Source: a virus
Direction: 5' to 3' (one strand)
Length of the DNA: 36,551 bases
IMG/VR virus record: IMGVR_UViG_3300025083_000102
Span: 1 to 36,551 of that record
Shown: positions 26,099 to 34,600 of the stretch, piece by piece
Layout: each line of letters begins with the position of its first letter
Numbering within the stretch: position 1 is the first letter of the stretch
The notes under the pieces: model-generated
What the model saw: the letters and a program-made list of their open reading frames with translations, nothing else
Databases searched by the model: none
Told to the model about the DNA's origin: nothing
Translations under genes and position numbers: made by a program

Positions 26099-27117
26099 GT
26101 CAATTCTTCAATAAAGTTGCGTGTTTTACAGATATACACTTTGGTAACAAAAACAATAGTAGACAACACAATGATGATTGTGAAAGGTTTATCTATTGGT
26201 TTATTGAAAAAGCCAAAGAGGCTGGATGTGAAACATGTATATTCCTAGGGGACTGGCATCATCATCGTGCTAGTGTTAATGTTAGTACACTGAATTATAC
26301 AGTACCAAATATTAAACGACTAAGCGAAGCGTTTGAAAATGTATATATGATTATGGGAAATCATGACTTATACTACAGAGAAAAGCGTGAAATACACAGT
26401 GTTCCGTATGCTGATTTACATGACAATGTACACATTATCAATGATAAAATGGTAGAACGAGACGGTGTTAGCCTTGTTCCTTGGCTTGTTGAAGACGAGT
26501 GGAAGAAGATGAATAAGCTCAAATCACGTTATGTATTTGGACATTTTGAACTTCCATTCTTTAAAATGAACGCTATGGTTACTATGCCGGATCATGGCGG
26601 ACTTAAAGCTGAAGACTTTAACGGTCCCGAATATGTGTTTAGTGGACATTTCCACAAACGTCAGGACAACGGCAATGTTCATTACTTGGGTAGTCCGTTT
26701 CCACACAACTATGCAGATGCATGGGACGACGAACGTGGCATGATGATACTCAATTGGGGAGGTGAACCAGAGTACATAGACTGGACAGATGGCCCTAAGT
26801 ATAGAACACTACCACTAAGTAAACTGATAGACGACCCAGATCGCTACTTGAGTGCAAACACGTATTGTCGTGTAACACTTGATGTGTCTATCAGTTACGA
26901 GGAGGCAAACTTTATCAAAGAGACTTTTGCAAAGCAATACAGTCTCAGAGAAATTAGTTTACTGCCTGCTAAGAAAGAAGAACATGCTACTGATTGGAAA
27001 ACTGACAACGAAATAGAGGTTGAAAATGTGGACCAAATAGTGTATAATCAACTTAAAGCTGTTGATAGCGAACTGATAAACAGTAAAATTCTTATGGATA
27101 TATATGCGAACTTATGA
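26095..27117 (+). CDS. 47: Recombination endonuclease subunit gp47 (Mre11/SbcD type)
   Basis: A 340-residue protein, the normal length (T4 gp47 is 339). Metallophosphatase motifs are in order: D13-x-H15 (CFTDIHFG), GD53 in LGDWHHHR, GN89-H90-D91 in MGNHDLYY, then GHFELPF and the SGHFHKR motif with metal-binding histidines. gp47 pairs with gp46 to process DNA ends for T4-type recombination-dependent replication; the subunit holds the nuclease site. It lies between gp55 and gp46 with 4-bp ATGA overlaps on both sides, so the three proteins are made in coupled fashion. Confidence 0.95.
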   Translation: MSQFFNKVACFTDIHFGNKNNSRQHNDDCERFIYWFIEKAKEAGCETCIFLGDWHHHRASVNVSTLNYTVPNIKRLSEAFENVYMIMGNHDLYYREKREIHSVPYADLHDNVHIINDKMVERDGVSLVPWLVEDEWKKMNKLKSRYVFGHFELPFFKMNAMVTMPDHGGLKAEDFNGPEYVFSGHFHKRQDNGNVHYLGSPFPHNYADAWDDERGMMILNWGGEPEYIDWTDGPKYRTLPLSKLIDDPDRYLSANTYCRVTLDVSISYEEANFIKETFAKQYSLREISLLPAKKEEHATDWKTDNEIEVENVDQIVYNQLKAVDSELINSKILMDIYANL

Positions 27118-28889
27118 TTAATATTAGAAACGTAACCATTAAAAACTTTATGAGTGTTGGTAACGTCACACAAGCCGTACGGTTTGATGACGCAGGACTC
27201 ACACTAGTACTAGGCAACAATGTTGACTTGGGCGGTGACGGTAGCCGTAATGGCACTGGTAAAACGACAATCATTAACGCATTAAGTTATGCGCTATATG
27301 GAAACGCACTAACAAATATTCGCAAGGATAATTTGATTAACAAAACTAACAACAAAGGCATGTTAGTTACTGTAGACTTTGATGTTAACGGAACTGAGTA
27401 CCGTATCGAACGTGGACGTAAGCCAAACATCTTTAAGTTTGTAGTAAACAACCATGATTTTCATGATGACGCTACAGATGAAAGTCAGGGTGTTGGACGT
27501 CTTTCACAACAAGAAATAGAAAAGCTTCTGGGTATGAGCCATGATATGTTTAAACATATTGTTGCATTAAACACATACACTGAACCTTTTTTAAGTATGC
27601 GAGCTAATGATCAACGTGCTATTATCGAGCAATTGCTGGGTATTACTATGTTAAGTGAAAAAGCAACAGTACTTAAAGACCAGATGAAAGAATCGAAAGA
27701 CTCCATCAAAGAAGAAGAATATCGTATCAAAGGGGTAGAAGAAGCAAACTTAGCAATTGCGAAAAGTATTAAAGACTTAGAGCGCAGACGCAGAGTTTGG
27801 GAAGAAAAGAAAACTAATGATACGATTGCTTTTGAACAGGCGATTGCCGAACTGGAGCATCTTGATATTGAAACGGAACTTACTGCACATGCAGATTTAA
27901 TTACGTTTAACAATAAAGTAACACAACAGTCACAGCTACAATCTTTTGTTAAGTCAATTGAAGCTGATGATAAGAAACAAGGTAAGCTAGTCGAGAAGCT
28001 AGAAAAAGAAATTGGTCTGCTAACAGATCACAAGTGTTATGCTTGTGGACAAGACATGCATGATACAAAACAAGAAGAAATTCTCAAATCAAAACAAGAG
28101 CAGCGTCATGACGCCGCCATGCACATTGTTGCTAACGGCACACAGTTGCAAGAGCATAATACGGCTCTACAACAACTAGGTGAAATCGGCACTGCACCTA
28201 GTACATTTTATGATGACATTGCTGATGCACATGATCATCGTAACAAAGTTGTACAACTACAAGGTCAACTTGATCTTAAAAAAGCTGAAAATGATCCGTA
28301 TACAGATCAAATTGAAGCATTGCAAAATGAAGGCATCCAGGAGGTTTCGTGGGACAAGATTAATGATCTCAATGTCTTACGAGATCACCAGGACTTCTTA
28401 ATGAAACTGTTGACAAACAAAGACAGTTTTATTCGCAAACGTATTATTGAACAAAACTTATCATACTTAAACACAAGACTTGGCTATTATCTAACTAAAC
28501 TCGGGCTACCACATGAAGTACAATTCCAACCAGACTTAACTGTAGAAATTACAGAGCTTGGTAGAGAACTTGACTTCGACAACTTATCTAGAGGCGAACG
28601 CAACAGGCTTATACTTGGCTTATCATGGGCATTTAGGGATGTATTTGAAAGTATGAATACACCTATTAACTTTTTGGCAATTGACGAACTAGTAGACTCA
28701 GGCATGGACAGCAATGGTGTAGAAGCATCATTAGGCGTACTCAAGAAGATAGTACGTGAAAGAAACAAAAACGTATTCTTAATTAGTCACAGAGACGAAC
28801 TTGTGGGACGAGTAAGTCATACTCTGCAAGTACTAAAAGAGAATGGGTTTACAACATTTAATGCGGATACAGATTATGTCGAAGAATAA
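27114..28889 (+). CDS. 46: Recombination endonuclease subunit gp46 (Rad50/SbcC type)
   Basis: A 591-residue ABC-type ATPase, close to T4 gp46 (560). Walker A is at ~43-52 (RNGTGKTT). Long coiled-coil arms flank a zinc hook C308-Y-A-C311. The signature LSRGE is at 491-495, and Walker B (NFLAIDELVDSG) has D524-E525 as catalytic pair. The H-loop equivalent is in FLISHRDEL. With gp47 it forms the Mre11-Rad50-like complex that loads recombination at DNA ends and is needed for T4 late DNA replication. All key residues are present. It overlaps the upstream gene by 4 bp and the next gene by 14 bp. Confidence 0.96.
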   Translation: MINIRNVTIKNFMSVGNVTQAVRFDDAGLTLVLGNNVDLGGDGSRNGTGKTTIINALSYALYGNALTNIRKDNLINKTNNKGMLVTVDFDVNGTEYRIERGRKPNIFKFVVNNHDFHDDATDESQGVGRLSQQEIEKLLGMSHDMFKHIVALNTYTEPFLSMRANDQRAIIEQLLGITMLSEKATVLKDQMKESKDSIKEEEYRIKGVEEANLAIAKSIKDLERRRRVWEEKKTNDTIAFEQAIAELEHLDIETELTAHADLITFNNKVTQQSQLQSFVKSIEADDKKQGKLVEKLEKEIGLLTDHKCYACGQDMHDTKQEEILKSKQEQRHDAAMHIVANGTQLQEHNTALQQLGEIGTAPSTFYDDIADAHDHRNKVVQLQGQLDLKKAENDPYTDQIEALQNEGIQEVSWDKINDLNVLRDHQDFLMKLLTNKDSFIRKRIIEQNLSYLNTRLGYYLTKLGLPHEVQFQPDLTVEITELGRELDFDNLSRGERNRLILGLSWAFRDVFESMNTPINFLAIDELVDSGMDSNGVEASLGVLKKIVRERNKNVFLISHRDELVGRVSHTLQVLKENGFTTFNADTDYVEE

Positions 28890-29229
28890 AGATGAAGATT
28901 TAGAAGATATCGTATTGACAGACTTGGATACAGGTGTTACACTTAACATACCATCATCCAAAGTTGTAACACACGACAGTTATAGTCATATGAGTGATTT
29001 TAATATGAGTGATAATAGCAGTATTACTATTGATACCGGCTCTTTAACGAGTGATTATATAAGTACATTAACTAACACTGGTGTGTTCAGCGAAGATGAA
29101 TTCAGTGCTATATATGAACGGCCTTCTGATAAAGTTATCAGGAAGCGTTATACAGGACATAAAAAGGTACAGGATATCAGCGAAGTTGGTATACACACAT
29201 TGGAAAAAATGAGTAAACGTGGTAAGTAG
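28876..29229 (+). CDS. Small acidic hypothetical protein
   Basis: The ATG at 28876 (MSKNKDEDLEDIV) was chosen; it overlaps the gp46 end by 14 bp, and upstream in-frame starts lie deeper in gp46. The product is 117 residues, with an acidic Ser/Thr/Asp-rich first half and a basic C-terminal tail (~85-117, VIRKRYTGHKKVQ... KMSKRGK). I do not recognise it. The split charge could suit a nucleic-acid or protein-binding tail, but this is inference. It overlaps the GIY-YIG gene by 11 bp, so it is part of the same operon. Confidence 0.7.
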   Translation: MSKNKDEDLEDIVLTDLDTGVTLNIPSSKVVTHDSYSHMSDFNMSDNSSITIDTGSLTSDYISTLTNTGVFSEDEFSAIYERPSDKVIRKRYTGHKKVQDISEVGIHTLEKMSKRGK

Positions 29230-29668
29230 TGATTGGAAATATAATGGGTCAGTAGTAAATGAACTTCCTGAAACATGCGTAGGCTTTGTCTACATTATTA
29301 CTAATACCACAAATGGCAAAAAATATATTGGAAAAAAACTGGCAAAATTTAAGGTAACTAAACAGCCACTCAAAGGCAGAAAAAATAAGAGACGTAGTAC
29401 TAAAGAAAGTGACTGGCGTACTTATTGGGGCTCAAGCGACAAACTTAATGAAGATGTCGCAACACTAGGCGAAGATAAATTTACACGTGAGATATTATAC
29501 TATTGTGAAAGCAAGGGAGAACTATCTTACTTAGAGGCAAAAGAACAATTTGATCGCAGTGTACTAGAAACAGACGAATATTATAATGGTATCATCAATG
29601 TTAGAGTTGGTGGTAGTAATATATTAAGACATCGTCTACTAGAACATCGAAAGGCTTACGGCAAATAA
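29219..29668 (+). CDS. GIY-YIG-type endonuclease
   Basis: A 149-residue protein. Near residues ~22-40, GFVYIITNTTNGKKYIGKK has the two-strand layout of the GIY-YIG nuclease fold (VYI ... YIG), followed by KGRKNKRRSTKESDWRTYWGSS, REILYYCESKGELSYLEAKEQFD with the catalytic-Glu region (E of LEAKEQ), and an Asn-rich end (INVRVGGSN). The pattern matches small Seg-like or freestanding nucleases of T4-like phages. The start is GTG 29219, since no closer in-frame ATG exists; it overlaps the preceding gene by 11 bp and shares a TAATG with the next. Likely a nicking/homing or DNA-processing nuclease; targets unknown. Confidence 0.75.
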   Translation: MVSSDWKYNGSVVNELPETCVGFVYIITNTTNGKKYIGKKLAKFKVTKQPLKGRKNKRRSTKESDWRTYWGSSDKLNEDVATLGEDKFTREILYYCESKGELSYLEAKEQFDRSVLETDEYYNGIINVRVGGSNILRHRLLEHRKAYGK

Positions 29669-29976
29669 TGGCAAAAAAATTAGATTGGTCCAAGGCACGA
29701 GCAGATAAACTTACAGGTGAACTAATTAGTTCACAAGCACAAACTTCAAACGCAAATTCCGACAAGTATTATAAATACAAGTCAGATATTGAAATACAGA
29801 CACAATTATTAAAACAGGGCATATGGCCCACAGGCAAACATCAAGGCACCATAATCGCCGATCTACCGGTAGATTATTTAATTTGGGCAGGTCAAAAACT
29901 AAAGTCCAAACACATGAAACATGCTGCAAATAACGAACTTTTAAGGCGTTATTACTCCGGCATTATAAAAATATAA
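29668..29976 (+). CDS. DUF3820-like small protein
   Basis: A 102-residue protein whose C-terminal half (residues ~52-95) has WPTGKHQGTIIADLPVDYLIWAGQ then KLKSKHMKHAANNELLRRY. This matches the pattern of DUF3820, G-K-x-x-G-x-x-I-x-D-L-P-x-x-Y-L-x-W, a small domain found alone or on the tail of exonuclease-X type proteins. The N-terminal half (LDWSKARADKLTGEL) is short, basic and Ser-rich. It is joined to the GIY-YIG gene by TAATG and closes the recombination operon. Its function is unknown; the family's link to nucleases and this location suggest a DNA-related role. Confidence 0.7.
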   Translation: MAKKLDWSKARADKLTGELISSQAQTSNANSDKYYKYKSDIEIQTQLLKQGIWPTGKHQGTIIADLPVDYLIWAGQKLKSKHMKHAANNELLRRYYSGIIKI

Positions 29977-29980
29977 ATCT
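29973..29980 (+). promoter_or_regulatory. Possible late promoter TATAAATC before the RNA region
   Basis: Seven of eight bases match TATAAATA on the plus strand, spanning the stop codon of the DUF3820-like gene. It is well placed to start a transcript into the hairpin-rich region that begins about 20 bp downstream. Chance match is possible in AT-rich DNA. Confidence 0.35.
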
Positions 29981-29984
29981 CAGG

Positions 29985-30396
29985 CAAAACATAATCTAAC
30001 ACATAAGGTTGGCGGGCCAGATTAATTTACCGCTGTGGAAAAACCTATGGGGACATAGGACACGTACATATTGATGGGCCTATCTACAAACTTGGGGTTA
30101 CCGTTGATATAGATCGATGTTAGCGATCTGCAATACTTTAAGTATTGTAGTCAATGCGTTGGTTTGACAAACCAAAATGAGTAGGCTCTCCTGACAATTG
30201 GATCCTACGGGTAGTAAATTGGTCGCTACATATGGCCGTTTATGTTCCTGCGTTGTAAGCAGATTGTAAAGGGGTACAGCACAACCGCCCCCACCTTACG
30301 TTATAAAGGTTTATCGATATGTAGTGTGGCATTGGATAGCGGGCAAGCTCTCTAGGTTTACATTTAGCCGTATCAGGCTAAGTGTGACTAGACTTT
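29985..30396 (+). ncRNA. Candidate large structured non-coding RNA
   Basis: About 400 bp without a usable reading frame but packed with perfect inverted repeats. Local hairpins: 30044-30059 (6 bp, GGGA loop), 30111-30129 (6 bp, 7-nt loop), 30131-30147 (7 bp, TTA loop), 30159-30175 (7 bp, GAC loop), 30181-30208 (GTAGG/CCTAC outside TCC/GGA), 30228-30245 (5 bp), 30364-30381 (6 bp). Long-range pairing is possible: 30030-30036 with 30336-30342 (7 bp, one G-U), and 30004-30009 with 30293-30298 plus 30011-30015 with 30284-30288; these two sets cross, so they are alternatives or a pseudoknot. The GGGA loop is a GNRA tetraloop only when read on the plus strand, which favours that strand. The base composition is richer in G and C than nearby. 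I see no tRNA, tmRNA, RNase P or group I/II intron core. Family unknown. Confidence 0.5.
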
Positions 30397-30475
30397 ATGG
30401 CAAACTAATAATATATTATATCTTATCATATATCTTCTTGTTTTAAAAATGATTTATGAATGAAATGAATAAATC
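30397..30475. other. AT-rich gap between the RNA region and the convergent gene
   Basis: Almost wholly A/T, with self-complementary ATAATATATTAT near 30408-30419 and no reading frame. CATAAATC on the minus strand (30451-30458) resembles a late promoter. It may be the 3' tail of the RNA, a melting region, or simple spacer. Confidence 0.4.
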
Positions 30476-30493
30476 CGTTGTCGTAAGACAACG
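30476..30493 (-). terminator. Perfect 7-bp hairpin after the gp26-gp51 unit
   Basis: CGTTGTC and GACAACG enclose a 4-nt loop, 12 bp after the stop of the minus-strand gene. Read leftward it is followed by GGATTTATT, a weak T-rich tail, so it may end the gp26-gp51 transcript. Read rightward the loop is GTAA, a GNRA loop, but no T-run follows. It may instead stabilise the 3' end of the plus-strand RNA. Confidence 0.45.
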
Positions 30494-30505
30494 TAAACAA
30501 GATGA

Positions 30506-30721
30506 TTATAACATGTTTGCTTCTGATATACCTTTATCCTGTTTGATCTTCTTGGATATGATTTTCGATAGTCTGTTAACGTTAGCCAAAGGCATTTGTA
30601 AGAGATCGTTATAACTGAGACCTCCGTTGCTGTAAACAGCTAATTCTAATAGATTCTGTTCTAAATTTTCTTGCTGGACAATCAGATCCTTGGTAAAGGC
30701 GTTCAGCTCTAGGGCTGACAT
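30506..30721 (-). CDS. Small protein in the gp51 position
   Basis: A 71-residue protein, 11 bp after the stop of gp26, with AGGG before its ATG. In T4 the gene after 26 is 51, the hub assembly catalyst (249 residues), so by order this may be a reduced counterpart. The sequence (LIVQQENLEQNLLELAVYSNGGLSYNDLLQMPLANVNRLSKIISKKIKQ) is all helical. The SYNDLLQMP-x4-N-x-L-S-K pattern also resembles the C-terminal parts of tail assembly chaperones, which bind tape-measure proteins, and a tape-measure-like gene lies across the divergent promoter. Assignment by order and style only. Confidence 0.6.
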   Translation of the reverse strand: MSALELNAFTKDLIVQQENLEQNLLELAVYSNGGLSYNDLLQMPLANVNRLSKIISKKIKQDKGISEANML

Positions 30722-30732
30722 TCTAATTGCCC

Positions 30733-31572
30733 TTATGTGAAAAAATTTATAGGATCCAACTCCAGTTTAGTTTTATATTCGTGCTGACATTCAGTACATG
30801 TTAAATTGATGTTTGTGTCAATTCGTGGATCACTTAACTTACGAATACGTGAAATAACCTTTTCATAAGTCTTACTGTCCATGTTTTCGACCCATTCATA
30901 AATGTGTTCAGCATTTTCAACTTTAATAGTTTCGCCGCTTTCTTGTGGTAATTCAACACTTAAAATATTGTCTGCACACAATTGAACACTTACAGCACTT
31001 GCTTGTAACAATGCTTCGTCAAACATTTGTGCTTTATCATCGTCTGTTAGGTCGTCATTAAGTATCATTTGCATACGCATCTGATGGAAACGTTGTACAT
31101 TACCTTTTACTTGACTGCGTAAACTGAATGGTCTAACAAATATCTTAACTCCACCTTCAATTTCAATAACATTTTCTTTGTCAATTGGCTGTGCTGACGC
31201 CATGAGACTGGGCAATGAAATTTCATACTCCCCTTCTTTCTCACACTTTGAACAAGTACTGGTTACTTCCAACATTTCTCCGTGTGTTGCAACTTTGATA
31301 CCCATGAGAATCATATCAACATCACATGTTGGTATTTCTTCTGTATTAGATATATCTGGAACACAACTTTTAAACAAATCAAACAGTGCATCGCCATTAA
31401 ACAGTGCATCAGGTGACTTGAGTTTGATTTCATCCACGGCAGTCATTGGCATAACGCCAAGTTCATCGTCGATACTCAAGTTTAACCCACTGTTATAAAA
31501 GCGGCCACTGCTTGGTAAGCTAAGATATACGCTTTTACTACGGTATAAGTCCTTTAATGGATTATCGCTCAT
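30733..31572 (-). CDS. 26: Baseplate hub protein gp26-like, with zinc knuckles
   Basis: The ATG at 31572 (MSDNPLKDLYRSKS) was chosen because GAGG lies 5 nt upstream; the frame stays open 14 codons further. The product is 279 residues (T4 gp26: 208). The N-terminal YRSKSVYLSLPSSGRFYNSG is typical of the T4 baseplate gp26 family, followed by the MPMTAVDEIKLKSPDAL segment. Two CxxC pairs (C107/C110 in CSKCEKEGEYEISL and C259/C262 in CTECQHEYKTKLEL) look like the halves of a zinc ribbon. gp26 helps assemble the central hub. The RPFSLRSQ segment and the acidic middle are family-like. It is first in a two-gene minus-strand unit. Confidence 0.8.
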   Translation of the reverse strand: MSDNPLKDLYRSKSVYLSLPSSGRFYNSGLNLSIDDELGVMPMTAVDEIKLKSPDALFNGDALFDLFKSCVPDISNTEEIPTCDVDMILMGIKVATHGEMLEVTSTCSKCEKEGEYEISLPSLMASAQPIDKENVIEIEGGVKIFVRPFSLRSQVKGNVQRFHQMRMQMILNDDLTDDDKAQMFDEALLQASAVSVQLCADNILSVELPQESGETIKVENAEHIYEWVENMDSKTYEKVISRIRKLSDPRIDTNINLTCTECQHEYKTKLELDPINFFT

Positions 31573-31581
31573 TTTAACCTC

Positions 31582-31589
31582 GCTAAATA
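31582..31589 (+). promoter_or_regulatory. Late-type promoter (GCTAAATA) toward the tape-measure gene
   Basis: The motif GCTAAATAG on the plus strand resembles the late box with C in place of T-A at the second position. It lies 70 bp before the ATG at 31660. It points toward, and faces, the minus-strand box at 31626-31633. Confidence 0.4.
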
Positions 31590-31596
31590 GTAATAG

Positions 31597-31613
31597 TGCC
31601 ACAACATGTGGCA
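31597..31613. repeat. Inverted repeat between divergent genes
   Basis: TGCCACA and TGTGGCA separated by ACA, a perfect 7-bp inverted repeat. It sits between two face-to-face late-type promoters, so either transcript would carry a 5' hairpin. It could be a protein operator or an mRNA 5'-stabilising hairpin. Confidence 0.7.
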
Positions 31614-31625
31614 ATATGGTAATAT

Positions 31626-31633
31626 TATTTATC
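31626..31633 (-). promoter_or_regulatory. Late-type promoter GATAAATA for gp26
   Basis: Seven of eight bases match TATAAATA on the minus strand, 53 bp before the gp26 ATG. The same GATAAATA form precedes gp20 at 34763. Confidence 0.55.
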
Positions 31634-31659
31634 TACGTACATAATAGCAGATTTTAAGC

Positions 31660-34600
31660 ATGGCAGGATCAAAACACACAATAGAAATAGCTGGACAGGC
31701 AGTAGAAGTACCAGCATGGGCCAGTGAAGAACAACTCAAAGAGCTTATAGCCATTGACAAAGGGAACTTAGCCAGTTTAAGTGCATTACTTCAAAATAAT
31801 AAAGCTGTTTCCAATAGACAAATTGCTGAAAACAAACGGCTATTGGGCGGAGTTAAACAATCTATTGACGATAGCACTGGAAGTCAGAAAAAAGATGACG
31901 CCAAGATATTTAAAAGTTTACGTGATTTGCTCAGTATTAATAAATTACAAGCGGCGGCTGCTAAAAAATCTAGAGAAATTGAAAAAGCACAAGTTGATAA
32001 CCTTAATAATGCTGTTAAGAACATGGGTACAGGAATTAGCAAAAGCGCCAAAGACCTTGCAACTGGTGTTCAGAAAGTTGACCTCAAAGGTATAGCAACG
32101 GCTGTTGGTAGCATTGCTGGTATGGGAACAGCAGCTGGATTTGCTGTTGGTATGATTGAAGGGTTTGCTAAGAATCTAACAGAACTCATGAATACTGGTG
32201 TCGGGTTATCTACATCACTAAGTGATCTGCGTTCAGATGCAGCAAGTGCTGGATTAGACTTAGCATCTTATGGTAAAATCATAAATGGAAATAGCCGTGC
32301 TATCAAAGCAATGGGATCATCAACTGACGATGGTGCTAGAAACTTTGCGGCACTCAGTAAACAACTGCGCAATAGTGCCAGAGATGTAGGACAATTTGGT
32401 CTTAGTAACACTGAGTATAACGAAATACTAGCAGAAGAAATTGAAATTAGACGTCGCGGCGGAATGAGTCAAGCACAAATTACTGACAGTGTTAACAAAA
32501 GTATGAATGAGCTAATGAGTGAAACAACTGCACTAGCCAGTATTACAGGTCAAGACCGTAGAGAAATGTTACGTAACCGTCAGGCTGTTCTAAGTGATCC
32601 AATTATTGAAACAGCAAGACAGCAGTTTGCAGCACTGGGTAAAGATTTACCTGCAAATATCGGAAACTTAGGCTCAATAATTGGCGGTTTAGGCGATGAA
32701 GGCGCAGTATTTGCAGGTGCTCTTGCACAAGCAGCAGTTACTGACATTCCGTTCTTTAGTACTGCACTTGGTAGTCAGCTTAAGGAGATGATCAGTGTAG
32801 GTGGTCCTGAAATTCAAGGTGCATTTGCAGACATTGCAAAATTTGCTGACGAAAACGCACTCACAATGCCAACAGAAGAATTTAACACTAAAATTACTGC
32901 AATGATGGGCAGACTGGGTGAGGTTGCTACACCTGAAGTAAAACAAAACTTAATGAATCTTGGTGCTACTGGAGTAGATAGTGCTACTAAGTTACTGGGA
33001 TTTGTTAATGGATTACAAGGAATAGCTACATCTGAAAAGGCAATATCAGATGCTAGAACAAAAACAGACGAAGGGCTTAAAGATAATGCCATGGTTGGAG
33101 TTCCAAGTGCTATGGAAGAAGCAGCCAATGCAATTAAAGCAAGCGCACTTAATACTGTTTTAGATACTGTTGGTGTTGATGTCAAAGCAAGTGGGTCTGA
33201 CTTAGCAGATGCAATACGTGGAATTGGTGATCGATTTGGTGGGGAAAAAGGATTATTTGAAGGGATCGGACTTGCGGGCGTAGGCATTGCTGGATTGATT
33301 GCTGGACTAGCTGCGGCCACCATTGCTATAAATGCACTAACAACTGCTATTACTGTAAAAGCATTAGGCGGTTTAGGTGGCATGGGCGGTGGTGATGTTG
33401 GCAAAAACAGTAGGGGTAAAGGCAATGCTAGAGTCAAGCCACGTGGAAGATTTGGTAAAATATTTGATTTAGGTCGGCGTGGTGTCAACTTTATAGGTGA
33501 TAAACTTGGTGGCGGAGGACGAGCTATTGCTGGTGCTGGTACCGCAGTTGCATCTAAGGTAGACAAAACAAAAATCCCAGGAATGGGTAACGTTGCCAAA
33601 GGTGCTTTGAGAAGGTTTGCGCCTGTTGCGGCACTTCTTGGCGCTGTTGATGCTGGAAGTGCATTAATGAATGATGATTTATCAACAACTGAAAAATCAG
33701 AAGAAGTTGGTGGCGCTGCAGGCATGGCAGGTGGCGGACTAGCAGGTGCGGCCGCAGGAGCCGCTATTGGCAGTGTTGTTCCTGGTGTGGGAACAGTAAT
33801 TGGTGGTATAGTAGGTGGTGTAATTGGTTCTTTTGCTGGTGATTTTATTGGCAGTAAAGCTGGAGAAGCAGTTGGTGAAAAGTTATCAGAAAAGGAAATC
33901 CAAGGACTAGATTCTGAAATTACCGAAACCAATAAAGAAATTCAAGAATTACAATTACGCATACAACGAAGTATTGACGGGCAAAATGAATTTTGGGGTA
34001 GCGAGGAAGGTGGTCAACGTAAGGCCAAACGTGAAATCTCAAAGTTAGAAGAAAAATTAGCTGAATTAACTGGACGTGTTGAAAAGTCTAAAATGTCAGA
34101 AAAACCAGCAACTCAACTATCAACAATACTGAATACACAAAAAGCATTATTGGCTGATGCAAATAAAAAATCAGCCGCATTATCAAAGTTTGAAGCATCT
34201 GCTGGTGAAAAAACAGTTATTGGCAGAGAGTTTGATCCAATCGAAGGTGGTGATGTTGATGTTATGGGATATGCTGATCCTGAAAAGCAAGCTGAATACA
34301 AGCAGTTATTTAAAGACAAATACAAAAGTCAATCTAAGTTAAACAAGTATGAAAGTTTTGATAGATATAAAATTGCACGTGCAACTGAACTAGCAAAACA
34401 GATGGGTATCGATACTGGTGATGGAAATGTAAAATTCACAGCAGAAGGAAATGTTCCTTCCACTATTAATGGACAACGAGTTGACCAAAACTTACTGTCA
34501 GAACGTGAAAAACAAAAAATAGGCGCAGCAAGAGAACTACGTGATATGATGAATGGTAGATCGACACGCCCTCCGTCAGTAAGTACATCAGATACCAACA

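Noticed and set aside
30155-30258. Two 8-codon frames in the RNA region (MRWFDKPK and MAVYVPAL)
   Set aside because: They lack ribosome sites; the first lies in a hairpin. They do not resemble tmRNA tags enough. Probably chance, though a leader-peptide role was considered.
29977-30505. tmRNA, RNase P, tRNA or group I/II intron
   Set aside because: No T-loop GGTTCGAATC, no RNase P core, no group I P7/S element, and no group II domain V could be found by eye.
32814-33932. 372-residue minus-strand frame opposite the tape-measure-like gene
   Set aside because: Composition is a Pro/Ala/Ser mirror of the Gly/Ala-rich coding strand, with no ribosome site or family motif; an antisense shadow.
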